A program made the position numbers and the translations under genes. A stretch of DNA of 47,685 nt from Arthrobacter sp. (GTDB lineage Bacteria > Actinomycetota > Actinomycetes > Actinomycetales > Micrococcaceae). The DNA lies in NCBI GenBank assembly GCA_030147325.1, contig JASLAA010000125.1:1-47685 (forward strand). The letters run 5' to 3'. Under the pieces are notes generated by a model that was given only the letters and a program-made list of their open reading frames with translations, was not told the DNA's origin and ran no database searches. Numbering within the stretch: the first letter of the stretch is position 1; each line of letters begins with the position of its first letter. This document shows, piece after piece, positions 16,705 through 25,398 of this stretch.

Positions 16705-17457
16705 ATGTCGCACACGATCGATCCTTCAGGCTCACCCACGCCCAAACGCCGCCTTTTCTCGCGCAAGCCGAAAGCCGAGAAGGGGCCGAAGAAGACCGGG
16801 CGCATGAAGCAGGTGGCCGAGGTCTTCAAGATGACGCGGCGCAACGATCCCGCAGTGGTCTGGTTCATGCTGCTCGCGTTCGTCGGGATCATCGCGGTGG
16901 GCCTGCTGATCGGCCTGCTGATCAACAACATCATCACGCTCATGATCATCGCCGTCCCCCTGGCGTTCCTCGCGGCGATCTTCATCCTGTCGCGGCGGGC
17001 CGAACGGGCTGCCTTCTCCCAGATCGAGGGGAAGCCCGGCGCGGCCGGCGCCGCCCTCAGCGTCCTTCGACGGGGCTGGATCCTCCAGGAACAACCCGTG
17101 GCGGTCAACCCCCGCACACAGGACGCCGTCTTCCGCGTGATCGGACGGCCGGGCGTCATCCTCGTGTCGGAAGGACCCTCCGCCCGGGTGAAGCAGCTGG
17201 TCGACGGTGAGAAGCGCAAGATGACGCGCATCATCCCCAACGTGCCGGTTCACGTCATCGAGACCGGCCGGGGTGACCGGCAGGTGCCGCTCTCGAAGGT
17301 TCCCAAGACGGTTCAGAAACTGAAGAAGACCCTGACGAAGCAGGAGGTCTACGCCGTCGACAAGCGCCTCACCGCCCTCACCACGAAACTCCCGATCCCC
17401 AAGGGTGTCGATCCGTTCAAGGCCCGCCCCGATCGCAAGGCGATGCGCGGACGCTGA
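16705..17457 (+). CDS. DUF4191 family membrane protein
   Basis: A 250-residue protein of an actinobacterial family with no known function. It has a basic N-terminus (about 1-48, many Lys and Arg), two adjacent membrane segments (about 50-72 and 74-92), and a cytosolic basic C-terminal region. Its location between lipA and the RDD-glnA pair is the same as that of Rv2219 in Mycobacterium tuberculosis (from memory), so the linkage is conserved. A link to lipoate or nitrogen metabolism is only positional. A strong terminator follows directly. Confidence 0.88.
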   Translation: MSHTIDPSGSPTPKRRLFSRKPKAEKGPKKTGRMKQVAEVFKMTRRNDPAVVWFMLLAFVGIIAVGLLIGLLINNIITLMIIAVPLAFLAAIFILSRRAERAAFSQIEGKPGAAGAALSVLRRGWILQEQPVAVNPRTQDAVFRVIGRPGVILVSEGPSARVKQLVDGEKRKMTRIIPNVPVHVIETGRGDRQVPLSKVPKTVQKLKKTLTKQEVYAVDKRLTALTTKLPIPKGVDPFKARPDRKAMRGR

Positions 17458-17472
17458 TCGCTTCGATCGACC

Positions 17473-17511
17473 ACGAGAAGAGCCCCTCCCCTCGGGAGGG
17501 GCTCTTCTCGT
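17473..17511. terminator. Bidirectional terminator, DUF4191 / RDD genes
   Basis: An 18-bp perfect stem (17473-17490 with 17494-17511) with a 3-base CTC loop, between convergent genes. It is the strongest hairpin of the window by length. Confidence 0.85.
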
Positions 17512-17539
17512 ATCGGCCCCGAGCGTCCTGGGCGGAGAG

Positions 17540-17977
17540 CTAGATCCGGAAGAGGCCCGTACCGCGGGCACGGTCGTGCAGGCCCCGCTGGTCGGCGTCG
17601 ACGACGAGCGCGGGAACCACGAGGCACACGAGGACGCCACGGATCAGGGCGGTGAGGTACCCGGCGGGTCGACCGTCGAGGGTCTGCACCTGCATGCGCA
17701 GCACCCGGTGCCCGATGCTGTAGCCGAAGAATCCCACCAGGAGGACCTGCTCGGCCAGGAAGATGGCCAGGGTGGCGAACCCGTCGTATCCGAAGAAGGC
17801 CGCGGACAGCAGCGAGCAGATGGCCCAGTCGATCACGAGCGCCCCGGCACGCGGAACGAAACGGGCGATGGACCCCGGCCCCGATTCGGGGCGTCCCAGG
17901 CGTTGACCCGGCCACTGGTGGCTGCCGGAGGACGGCGGACCGTCCATCCATGAACCGAGATCGTTTCTGTTTACCAC
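17540..17977 (-). CDS. RDD family membrane protein
   Basis: A 145-residue small membrane protein of the RDD family, named for conserved Arg-Asp-Asp residues. It has a hydrophilic N-terminus of about 40 residues, then three membrane segments (about 44-62, 68-86 and 108-126). 'RAGALVIDW' matches the first conserved Arg/Asp element and 'GLHDRARGT' the C-terminal one. Some family members act in ion transport, but most have no known role. It is divergent from glnA; the same pairing is seen in mycobacteria (Rv2219A-glnA1, from memory). Confidence 0.85.
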   Translation of the reverse strand: MVNRNDLGSWMDGPPSSGSHQWPGQRLGRPESGPGSIARFVPRAGALVIDWAICSLLSAAFFGYDGFATLAIFLAEQVLLVGFFGYSIGHRVLRMQVQTLDGRPAGYLTALIRGVLVCLVVPALVVDADQRGLHDRARGTGLFRI

Positions 17978-18069
17978 GGTCCCAGCCTACCCGCGGGGCT
18001 CCGTCGCCCGCCCGCATTATGCCCCTGCGACCCCGCACGCGCTAGGGTGGGTTGCGTAGTTCACGCCAT

Positions 18070-18107
18070 GTAACGTCCCGGAAACAAGGGTGACACCAGC
18101 GGGAAAC
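18070..18107 (+). promoter_or_regulatory. GlnR box upstream of glnA
   Basis: GTAAC-N6-GAAAC-N6-GACAC-N6-GAAAC, with each element exactly 11 bp from the next. The actinobacterial GlnR consensus alternates GTnAC and GAAAC-type elements with 6-bp gaps; only the third element deviates, by one base. It ends 15 bp upstream of the -35 element, as expected of an activator site. Confidence 0.75.
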
Positions 18108-18122
18108 TGCCCGCTCCTAGAG

Positions 18123-18152
18123 TTGGAACGAGTCGGCGGCAGCGCCTATCCT
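18123..18152 (+). promoter_or_regulatory. glnA promoter
   Basis: -35 TTGGAA (18123-18128), 18-bp spacer, -10 TATCCT (18147-18152). Transcription from about 18159 would give a leader of about 75 bases. AGGAG (18222-18226) serves the ATG at 18236. Confidence 0.6.
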
Positions 18153-18235
18153 GCCAGAGCTCGTGTCTTTCCAAGCGGCGCAGGGACACGCGCTGGCGCC
18201 GGGTTTCCCCAGCCATGCGTTAGGAGCATGAATCG

Positions 18236-19660
18236 ATGTTTAAGAATGCGGACGAGGTCCTCAAGTTCATCGCCGATGAAGACATCAGGTTTGTTGATGT
18301 CCGGTTCACCGACCTTCCGGGGGTGCAGCAGCACTTCAACGTCCCGGCCAAGTCCGTGGATGCCGATTTCTTCATCCACGGTCAGCTTTTCGACGGGTCC
18401 TCGATCCGCGGATTCCAGGGCATCGCCGAATCGGACATGCAGCTCATCCCCGACGTGACGACGGCATTCGTCGATCCCTTCCGGGCCGAGAAGACCCTCG
18501 CGCTGAACTTCTCCATCGTCAACCCGCGCACGGGGGACCCCTACCACCGCGACCCCCGCAGCGTCGCCGAGCGCGCCGAGGCGTACCTCTCCTCGACCGG
18601 CATCGCGGACACGGCCTTCTTCGCCCCCGAGGCCGAGTTCTTCATCTTCGACAACGTCCAGTACGAATCCTCGCCCCAGGGCAGCTTCTACAAGGTGGAC
18701 TCGATCGAGGCGCCCTGGAACTCCGGGCGTGAGGAAGTCGGCGGCAACCTCGGCAACAAGACCCCCTTCAAGGGCGGGTACTTCCCGGTCTCCCCCGTGG
18801 ACAAGCAGGCGGGCCTCCGCGACGCCATCTGCGTCGAGCTCGATAAGGCGGGCCTCGAGGTCGAGCGTTCGCACCACGAGGTGGGCGGCGCCGGTCAGGC
18901 CGAGATCAACTACAAGTTCACGACCATGACCCATGCCGCGGACGACCTCCAGAAGTTCAAGTACATCGTGAAGAACGTCTCCAACGCGTGGGGCAAGTCG
19001 GCCACCTTCATGCCGAAGCCGATCTTCGGCGACAACGGTTCGGGGATGCACTGCCACCAGTCGCTGTGGGCCGGTGGAGAGCCGCTCTTCTACGACGAGC
19101 GCGGCTATGCCGGTCTCTCGGACATGGCCCGCTGGTACATCGGCGGGCTCCTGAAGCACGCCTCTGCGGTCCTCGCCTTCACCAACCCGACGGTGAACTC
19201 CTACCGTCGCCTGGTCAAGGGCTTCGAGGCACCGGTCAACATGGTGTACTCGCAGGGCAACCGCTCGGCCGGCATCCGTATCCCCATCACCGGATCCAAC
19301 CCCAAGGCCAAGCGCATCGAGTTCCGCGCACCGGATCCCTCGTCGAACCCGTACCTCGCCTTCGCCGCACAGCTCATGGCGGGCCTGGACGGGATCAAGA
19401 ACCGCATCGAGCCGGCCGACCCGATCGACAAGGACCTCTACGAGCTTCCCGCAGAGGAGGCCAAGGACATCCAGACCGCTCCGGCCTCCCTCGAGGAAGC
19501 CCTCCTGGCGCTCGAGGCGGACAACGAGTTCCTGCAGGCCGGTGACGTGTTCACGCAGGACCTGATCGACACGTGGATCGAGTACAAGCGCGAGATGGAG
19601 ATCAAGCCACTGGCCCTTCGGCCGAACCCCTACGAGTTCGAGCTCTACTACGGGGTGTAG
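18236..19660 (+). CDS. glnA: Type I glutamine synthetase (GSI-beta, adenylylatable)
   Basis: Makes glutamine from glutamate, ammonia and ATP; it forms a cytosolic dodecamer. The 474 residues carry the N-terminal 'DLPGVQQHF' element, the latch-like 'FDGSSIRGF', metal-binding 'PEAEFF', the ATP-site 'KPIFGDNGSGMH' and the adenylylation site Tyr402 in DLYELP. GlnE, encoded 1 kb downstream on the other strand, is the expected modifying enzyme. A GlnR box and a -35/-10 pair lie upstream, so control acts both on transcription and on the enzyme. AGGAG precedes ATG 18236 by 9 bases; an ATG at 18228 is out of frame. A hairpin terminator follows. Confidence 0.98.
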   Translation: MFKNADEVLKFIADEDIRFVDVRFTDLPGVQQHFNVPAKSVDADFFIHGQLFDGSSIRGFQGIAESDMQLIPDVTTAFVDPFRAEKTLALNFSIVNPRTGDPYHRDPRSVAERAEAYLSSTGIADTAFFAPEAEFFIFDNVQYESSPQGSFYKVDSIEAPWNSGREEVGGNLGNKTPFKGGYFPVSPVDKQAGLRDAICVELDKAGLEVERSHHEVGGAGQAEINYKFTTMTHAADDLQKFKYIVKNVSNAWGKSATFMPKPIFGDNGSGMHCHQSLWAGGEPLFYDERGYAGLSDMARWYIGGLLKHASAVLAFTNPTVNSYRRLVKGFEAPVNMVYSQGNRSAGIRIPITGSNPKAKRIEFRAPDPSSNPYLAFAAQLMAGLDGIKNRIEPADPIDKDLYELPAEEAKDIQTAPASLEEALLALEADNEFLQAGDVFTQDLIDTWIEYKREMEIKPLALRPNPYEFELYYGV

Positions 19661-19728
19661 CTAGAACACCGGCCAGAAACGGGGTTGGTCCGCAGCCAGT
19701 CCGCCCCGCCTCACTGACAGTCGAGAAG

Positions 19729-19760
19729 AGGGGTGTTCCGGAATGATCCGGGACACCCCT
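19729..19760 (+). terminator. Terminator after glnA
   Basis: A 13-bp stem with one G-T pair (19729-19741 with 19748-19760), 6-base loop, followed by TCCTCGTGCT. The rest of the 308-bp gap to the next gene shows no other clear feature; a short GCGAG/CTCGC inverted repeat sits near 19910-19930. Confidence 0.75.
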
Positions 19761-19968
19761 TCCTCGTGCTCACCCACGTGATCCCACGCCGCCCGGAGAG
19801 GGGCACCGCAGGGAGACCTGGAATCCACGCACGGCTGTACTCGATGGCGGGAACCACTGGAATCAGGGGTATTTCCCGAAGTTCTGCTCAAGAAACCGCC
19901 GCTGTGCGAGGGATTGTGCGAAGCTCGCTGCGGCGTCCGAAGGGGCCGCCCATCACCTGGGGACTTCC

Positions 19969-20628
19969 ATGAAACTTCCATCCGCGCTGACCGCTGTCCT
20001 GACCGCCGGCCTCCTGCTCGTCGTCGGCATCGCCGCTCCCGCTGACGCAGGAGCGACCTCTGTCACGACGCTCCGCGCCGCAGCGCGAGCACTTCCCGTC
20101 GCCAACGAGAACAACGCCGGCTACGACCGCGACCGGTACTTCGGCGGCTGGAAGGACATCGACAGGGACTGCCAGGACACCCGGGCCGAGGTCCTCATCG
20201 CGGAGACCAAAGCCGCACTCTCCTACACCACCACCCGACGCTGCACCGTCTCCACCGGACGCTGGACGACCAGCTTCGACAACAGGGTCCACACCTCGGC
20301 GAAGACCGTGCAGATAGACCACACGGTCCCGGTTGCAGAAGCCTGGGGGTCCGGTGCCAGGAACTGGACCCAGACCCGCCGGGTCGCCTTCTACAACGAC
20401 ATCGGGTACGCCGGCACCCTCAACGCGCAGACCACGCTCCTCAACCAGCAGAAGCAGGCCAAGGGCCCCGAGGACTGGATGCCCCCGAGCAACCACTGTT
20501 CGTACATCGCCCAATGGATCACCGTCAAGGCCCGCTGGGGACTGACCGCGGACTCCCGTGAGAAGGCCGCCCTGGTGAGGATCGCAGACAAGTGCCCCGC
20601 CGCGCAGCTCACGATCACCAGGTACTGA
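19969..20628 (+). CDS. Secreted HNH nuclease family protein (DUF1524-like)
   Basis: A 219-residue protein with an N-terminal signal peptide (hydrophobic 5-24, likely cleavage after ADA at about 27). The HNH-type core has Asp117-His118 in QIDHTVPVAEAWGSGA, then 'TLLNQQKQAKGPEDWMPP', matching the His and Asn/Lys pattern of this nuclease family. Four cysteines (68, 92, 177, 209) could form two disulfides, which suits an exported protein. It probably cleaves extracellular DNA or RNA, perhaps to gain phosphate or nitrogen; activity is not shown. It sits alone after the glnA terminator, between glnA and glnE, where mycobacteria have no such gene (from memory), so it looks like a local insertion. 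Upstream spacing gives no strong ribosome binding site. Confidence 0.82.
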   Translation: MKLPSALTAVLTAGLLLVVGIAAPADAGATSVTTLRAAARALPVANENNAGYDRDRYFGGWKDIDRDCQDTRAEVLIAETKAALSYTTTRRCTVSTGRWTTSFDNRVHTSAKTVQIDHTVPVAEAWGSGARNWTQTRRVAFYNDIGYAGTLNAQTTLLNQQKQAKGPEDWMPPSNHCSYIAQWITVKARWGLTADSREKAALVRIADKCPAAQLTITRY

Positions 20629-20714
20629 CACGACGGCAGGCCCTGAACAGGCCGAACCACGGCCGCGAGGGGAGCTCGGTCCGGGGGCATTCGTCGCAGG
20701 AGACCTGCTGGACG

Positions 20715-23700
20715 CTAGTACCCGTAGAAGTGCCGCTCGAAGACCGCCCGGCTCCGGCGGGTCGCCCGCAGGTAGTCCTCCTCGAGCTCCGATCCGCTAC
20801 CCGGTCCATAGCCGCACCACCGGGCGACCGCCTCCAGGTCCCGTCGCGGTGAAGGCATCAGGTCGGATGTCCGCCCGGTCCAGATGACGTTGGCCGCCCT
20901 GATCCGCGTCGCCAGGCTCCAGCTCTCGCGCAGTATCGCGACGTCCTCCTCCGCCAGCAGCCCCTGCGACCCGATGACCTCCAGCGCGGCCAGCGTGGAC
21001 TGCACCTGCAGTCCCGGGACGGCGTGGGCATGCTGGAGTTGGAGCAGCTGCACGAGCCACTCGACATCGCTCAGAGCACCGCGTCCGAGCTTGAGGTGCC
21101 GGGAAGGGTCAGCGCCCCGCGGAAGCCTCTCCGCTTCCACGCGTGCCTTGACCCGCCTGATCTCCCGGACGTCGGCCTCGCCGAGGTCCTGCGGGTACCG
21201 CACCGGATCGATGAGCGCGAGGAAGTCGGCCGCGAGGACGTCGTCGCCGGCCAGCGGCCTGGCCCGCAGCAGGGCCTGCGCCTCCCAGACGAGGGACCAG
21301 CGCCGGTAGTACTCCCGGTAGGAATCGATGGACCGCACCATGGCGCCCTGTTTGCCCTCGGGACGCAGTGCTACGTCGATCTCGAGGACGCGTTCCGCGA
21401 GGACGGGCGGTTTGCACGGCTGGGTCAGCAGGGCAGCCAGGCGGCTGACGATCCTCTCGGCCTGTTTCTGCGCGGCGGGTTCACCGACCCCCGGGAGCGG
21501 TCGGTGCACGTAGATGACGTCGGCGTCCGATCCGTAGGTGATCTCCCGCCCACCCTGCCGCCCCATGGCCATGACGACGACGTCGGTGAGTTGCTCCTCC
21601 CCGTCGAACACCTCCTTCTCGGCGACATGCAGGGCGCCCAGGATCGCCGCGCGGTCGGCATCGGCGAGGGCCTCCCCCACGTCTGCCTGCGACAGCAGGT
21701 TCGAACTGTCGGCGATCGCGATCCGCAGCAGCTCACGTCGCCGGATGAGGCGGATCAGTCGGATCGCCTCGCCGGGCTGCGGGTGCCGGGACATCTTCGA
21801 CTGGATCTCCTGCCACTGCGCGTCGAAGCTGTCGGGCACGAGCGCGGAGTCCGACCCGAGCCACTGCGTCGACTCGGGTGACACCTCGAGCAGGTCGGTG
21901 ATGAAGCGGCTGCTCGACAGGACGGCACAGAGCCGCTCGGCTGCAGCGCTGGAGTCACGCAGCATGCCGAGGTACCAGTGGCTCTCGCCGAGCGACTCAC
22001 TGAGGCGCCGGAAACCGAGAAGTCCTGCGTCAGGATCCACCCCGTCGGCGAACCAGGCGAGAAGGATGGGCAGCAACTGCCGCTGGAGCATCGCGCGGCG
22101 CCTCAGGCCACCGGTGAGGGCTTCGATATGGCGCATCGCACCGCGTGGATCCTGGTAGCCGAGGGCCGCGAGACGGGCCTGGGCCGCCTCGGCCGTCAGC
22201 TGGACGTCCTCGGGCCGGAGGGTCGCGGCATTGTTGAGCAGCGGCCGGTAGAAGATCGCCTCGTGGAGTCGTTTGACCAGCCGCCGAGTCCGCTGCCATT
22301 TCTCGTGCAGGCTCTGGGCGCTCGGCCTCACCGTGACCATGCATCCCTCCGAGGACCGGGCGAGGGCGCGCAGGGTGGTCTCGTCGTCGGGCATGAGGTG
22401 CGTCCGCCGCATCTGCACGAGCTGGATACGGTGTTCCAGGACGCGCAGGTAGCGGTAGGCGTCGTCGAGATCGAGGGCATCGGACCTCCCGATGTACCCG
22501 GCGGCACTCAGCGCCTCGATGGCCGTCACGGTGTCCCTGACCCGCAGCGATGCATCGAGCCGGCCGTGCACGAGTTGCAGCAGCTGAACGGTGAACTCGA
22601 CGTCGCGCAACCCCCCGGGCCCGAGTTTGAGCTGCCGCGCCTCCTCATCCCGGGGGATGTTGTCGGTCACCCGACGGCGCATCGCACGGACCGCCTCGAC
22701 GAAGCCCTCGCGCTGGGAGGACGCCCAGACGAACGGAGCGATGGCCTCCTCGTACCGGCGCCCGAGGTCCGGATCCCCCGCCACAGCGCGTGCCTTGAGG
22801 AGCGCCTGGAACTCCCAGGTCTTCGCCCACCGCTCGTAGTAGGAGACGTGGGACTGCAGCGTACGGACCAGCTGCCCGTCCTTGCCTTCGGGCCGCAGAT
22901 TGGCGTCCACCTCCCAGAGCGCAGGCTCGGTCCCCGGGGAATACACGCCCCGGGCCATGCCCGACGCCAGTCCCGTGCCGATCCTCGTGAGCGTGGTGTC
23001 GTCGAGGTCGTCCCCCTCGACCACGTACACGACGTCCACGTCGGAGATGTAGTTCAGCTCGCGCGCGCCGCACTTGCCCATCGCGATGACCGCGAGCTTC
23101 ACCCGCGCCACGACGTCGGGCCCGTGCACCTCACCCAGCTCAGCGCGCGCGACGGCCAGGGACGCCTCCAGCGCGGCGGCGGCCAGGTCCGCGAGTTCAC
23201 GCGCGACGACGGGCTGGTAGTCGACGGGTGCGCAGTGGCCGAGGTCCCGCACCGCGAGATCCGTCAGGTTCCGCCGGTAGGCGACCCGCAGCGCCCTGTG
23301 TGCTGCCGTCCCGGTGAGGCCCGCGACGGGGTTGTCCTGCGCAGGGTCCGCTTCGACGGACCGCAGCAGGGCCGCCCGCAGGTCCTCCGGCGCCACCACG
23401 GGCAGGGTCGGAGGGCTCGGGCGGACGACGTCGAGGTGACCCGGGTGGCGCATGAGGAACTCCCCCAGCGCCTCGGAGGCTCCGAGCAGCCGGAACAGCG
23501 GGATCCTGCGGCCCTCGTCCGAGAACGTCACCGACACGGCCTCCCGATCGACCGCCAGCAGCCTCACGAAGGACTGGAGCGCCAGATCCGGGTTGCCGGC
23601 CGCCGCGAGCCCGGCGAAGAGATCGTCGTCGTTCAGTCCCCGCAGCTCAGGCGCGTCCAGGAAGCGCCTGCTCTTCTCGAGGTCCGTGAAGCCGTAGCTG

Positions 23701-23723
23701 ATCAGCTTTCGGTTGAGGCTCAT
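20715..23723 (-). CDS. glnE: Bifunctional glutamine synthetase adenylyltransferase/deadenylyltransferase
   Basis: Adds and removes AMP on the regulatory tyrosine of glutamine synthetase. The 1002 residues show the two nucleotidyltransferase domains expected of the family: N-terminal deadenylylating half with Asp228 and Asp230 in ISDVDVVYV, and C-terminal adenylylating half with Asp733 and Asp735 in GSDADVIYV. Each half is followed by a helical domain. It lies 40 bases after glnA2 on the same strand, so both may be one operon. A TAGGGT hexamer exactly 6 bases before the ATG suggests a second, leaderless start of its own. The target glnA (Tyr402) is encoded just downstream on the other strand. 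Confidence 0.97.
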   Translation of the reverse strand: MSLNRKLISYGFTDLEKSRRFLDAPELRGLNDDDLFAGLAAAGNPDLALQSFVRLLAVDREAVSVTFSDEGRRIPLFRLLGASEALGEFLMRHPGHLDVVRPSPPTLPVVAPEDLRAALLRSVEADPAQDNPVAGLTGTAAHRALRVAYRRNLTDLAVRDLGHCAPVDYQPVVARELADLAAAALEASLAVARAELGEVHGPDVVARVKLAVIAMGKCGARELNYISDVDVVYVVEGDDLDDTTLTRIGTGLASGMARGVYSPGTEPALWEVDANLRPEGKDGQLVRTLQSHVSYYERWAKTWEFQALLKARAVAGDPDLGRRYEEAIAPFVWASSQREGFVEAVRAMRRRVTDNIPRDEEARQLKLGPGGLRDVEFTVQLLQLVHGRLDASLRVRDTVTAIEALSAAGYIGRSDALDLDDAYRYLRVLEHRIQLVQMRRTHLMPDDETTLRALARSSEGCMVTVRPSAQSLHEKWQRTRRLVKRLHEAIFYRPLLNNAATLRPEDVQLTAEAAQARLAALGYQDPRGAMRHIEALTGGLRRRAMLQRQLLPILLAWFADGVDPDAGLLGFRRLSESLGESHWYLGMLRDSSAAAERLCAVLSSSRFITDLLEVSPESTQWLGSDSALVPDSFDAQWQEIQSKMSRHPQPGEAIRLIRLIRRRELLRIAIADSSNLLSQADVGEALADADRAAILGALHVAEKEVFDGEEQLTDVVVMAMGRQGGREITYGSDADVIYVHRPLPGVGEPAAQKQAERIVSRLAALLTQPCKPPVLAERVLEIDVALRPEGKQGAMVRSIDSYREYYRRWSLVWEAQALLRARPLAGDDVLAADFLALIDPVRYPQDLGEADVREIRRVKARVEAERLPRGADPSRHLKLGRGALSDVEWLVQLLQLQHAHAVPGLQVQSTLAALEVIGSQGLLAEEDVAILRESWSLATRIRAANVIWTGRTSDLMPSPRRDLEAVARWCGYGPGSGSELEEDYLRATRRSRAVFERHFYGY

Positions 23724-23735
23724 CCCCCAACCCTA
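23724..23735 (-). promoter_or_regulatory. Possible leaderless -10 of glnE
   Basis: TAGGGT (23735-23730), 6 bases of T and G, then ATG at 23723. The G run could instead be a poor ribosome binding site. Confidence 0.4.
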
Positions 23736-23763
23736 GCGATCCAGCTGGACGCGTCGACCTGAC

Positions 23764-25104
23764 CTACAGGATGTTGAGATTCCGGCGCAGTTCGTAGGGG
23801 GTCACCTGGATGCGGTAGTCATGCCACTCGGCACGCTTGTTCCGCAGGAAGTTCTCGAAGACCTGCTCGCCCAGGATGTCCGCGACGAGCTCGGAGTCCT
23901 CCATCACCCGGATGGCGTCGTGCAGGCTCGCAGGCAGCGGGTCGTGGCCCATCGCCCGACGTTCGGCGGCGGTCAGGCTCCAGACGTCGTCCTCGGCCGC
24001 GGGCGGCAGCTCATAGCCTTCCTCGATGCCCTTCAGGCCTGCTCCCAGCAGCACGGAGTAGGCGAGGTAGGGATTGCTCGCGGAATCGATGCCACGGTAC
24101 TCGATACGGGCCGACTGGCCCTTGTTGGGCTTGTAGAGCGGTACCCGGACGAGCGCGGACCGGTTGTTGTGGCCCCAGGACAGGTAGCTCGGGGCTTCTC
24201 CGCCGCCCCAGAGCCGCTTGAACGAGTTGACGAACTGGTTGGTCACGGCCGTGAACTCCGGCGCGTGACGCAGGATGCCCGCGATGAAGTGGCGCGCGGT
24301 CTGGGACAGCTGGAACTCCGCGCCGGCCTCGTAGAAGGCGTTGGTGTCACCCTCGAACAGGGAGAAGTGCGTGTGCATGCCGGAACCGGGGTGCTCCGAG
24401 AAGGGCTTCGGCATGAAGGTCGCGTAGCTGTTGGAGGTCAGGGCGACCTCCTTGATGATCGTCCGGAACGTCATGATGTTGTCCGCGGTCTGCAGCGCGT
24501 CGGCGTAGCGCAGATCGATCTCGTTCTGGCCGGGGCCGGCCTCGTGGTGGCTGAACTCCACGGAGATGCCCACGGATTCGAGCATCGCCACGGCGGTGCG
24601 CCGGAAGTCCTGGGCCACTCCCCCGGGGACGTGGTCGAAGTAGCCGGCCTGGTCGACGGGAACCGGCTGGCCGTCCGGCCCCAGGTCGGCCGACTTCAGC
24701 AGGTAGAACTCGATCTCGGGATGGGTGTAGCAGGTGAAGCCCATGTCCGCGGCCTTCGCGAGCGTCTTCTTGAGGACGCCGCGCGGATCCGCGGTGGAGG
24801 GCTGGCCGTCCGGCGTCAGGATGTCGCAGAACATGCGGGAGGTCTGTTCCGTCTCACCGCGCCAGGGCAGGATCTGGAAGGTCGACGGGTCCGGCTGCGC
24901 GAGCATGTCGGATTCATACACGCGGGCGAGTCCTTCGATCGAGGAACCGTCGAACCCCAGGCCCTCCTCGAAGGCACCCTCCACCTCGGCGGGTGCCAGG
25001 GCGACGGACTTCAGCGAACCGACGACGTCGGTGAACCAGAGGCGCACGTACCGGACGTCGCGCTCCTCGATGGTTCGCAGTACGAACTCCTGCTGCCGGT
25101 TCAT
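23764..25104 (-). CDS. glnA2: Type I glutamine synthetase GlnA2 (not adenylylatable)
   Basis: A 446-residue glutamine synthetase paralogue of the shorter type, with 'FDGSSIEGL', 'PEIEFYLL', 'HHEAGPGQNEIDL' and 'KPFSEHPGSGMH' elements of the fold and active site. Where GSI-beta enzymes have the modified Tyr, the alignment of 'DDVWSLTAAERR' puts Trp375, so GlnE should not modify it (inference). Homologues in other actinobacteria are not essential for glutamine supply, and some glnA-like paralogues act on other amines, so the true substrate is open. AAGGAA lies 11 bases before the ATG. The gene leads glnE. The 294-bp divergent gap to panB holds a partial GTAAC motif but no complete GlnR box. Confidence 0.95.
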   Translation of the reverse strand: MNRQQEFVLRTIEERDVRYVRLWFTDVVGSLKSVALAPAEVEGAFEEGLGFDGSSIEGLARVYESDMLAQPDPSTFQILPWRGETEQTSRMFCDILTPDGQPSTADPRGVLKKTLAKAADMGFTCYTHPEIEFYLLKSADLGPDGQPVPVDQAGYFDHVPGGVAQDFRRTAVAMLESVGISVEFSHHEAGPGQNEIDLRYADALQTADNIMTFRTIIKEVALTSNSYATFMPKPFSEHPGSGMHTHFSLFEGDTNAFYEAGAEFQLSQTARHFIAGILRHAPEFTAVTNQFVNSFKRLWGGGEAPSYLSWGHNNRSALVRVPLYKPNKGQSARIEYRGIDSASNPYLAYSVLLGAGLKGIEEGYELPPAAEDDVWSLTAAERRAMGHDPLPASLHDAIRVMEDSELVADILGEQVFENFLRNKRAEWHDYRIQVTPYELRRNLNIL

Positions 25105-25386
25105 GACAACCCCATTCCTTGTTCGTTGCCCCAGGCCGACCCGTCAGGGTGGGGGGTCGTTCATGTCCGACGTCGTCCGCGGAGGGCGGGAGCACCTCGG
25201 GGGCGTCCGCCGACCAGCGGACACACGCCTGCCGTCAATACTCTACTGACCCGCGCCTGCAGATCAGGGTTTGCGGGTCCAGTCTCGCGTGCCGAGGTTA
25301 ACAGCTCGTTACGCCCGGGGGATGGTCCGCGGCTGGTCGGCAGGCGCCCGGGCGTCCGCGACAGGGGCCGGCAGAGGCGGGTCCGA

Positions 25387-25398
25387 TAGTCTCGTGGC
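25387..25398 (+). promoter_or_regulatory. Leaderless -10 of panB
   Basis: TAGTCT (25387-25392), 6 bases, then ATG at 25399; no ribosome binding site. Confidence 0.55.

Noticed and set aside
18090..18458. Plus-strand frame starting inside the GlnR box, including ATG 18228
   Set aside because: It overlaps the glnA promoter and start in another frame; AGGAG is spaced correctly only for ATG 18236.
20629..20714. A terminator between the HNH nuclease gene and glnE
   Set aside because: Only weak AGGCC-type repeats are visible; no stem of useful length.
21978..23762. A 594-codon frame opposite glnE, and similar long frames opposite tricorn, glnA2, ftsW and lpdA
   Set aside because: All are shadows of well-supported genes on the other strand, with repetitive Arg/Gly/Asp-rich translations.
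25290..25330. A GTAAC-N6-TTAAC motif on the minus strand upstream of glnA2 as a second GlnR box
   Set aside because: Only the first element matches; the next two positions do not fit GTnAC or GAAAC.
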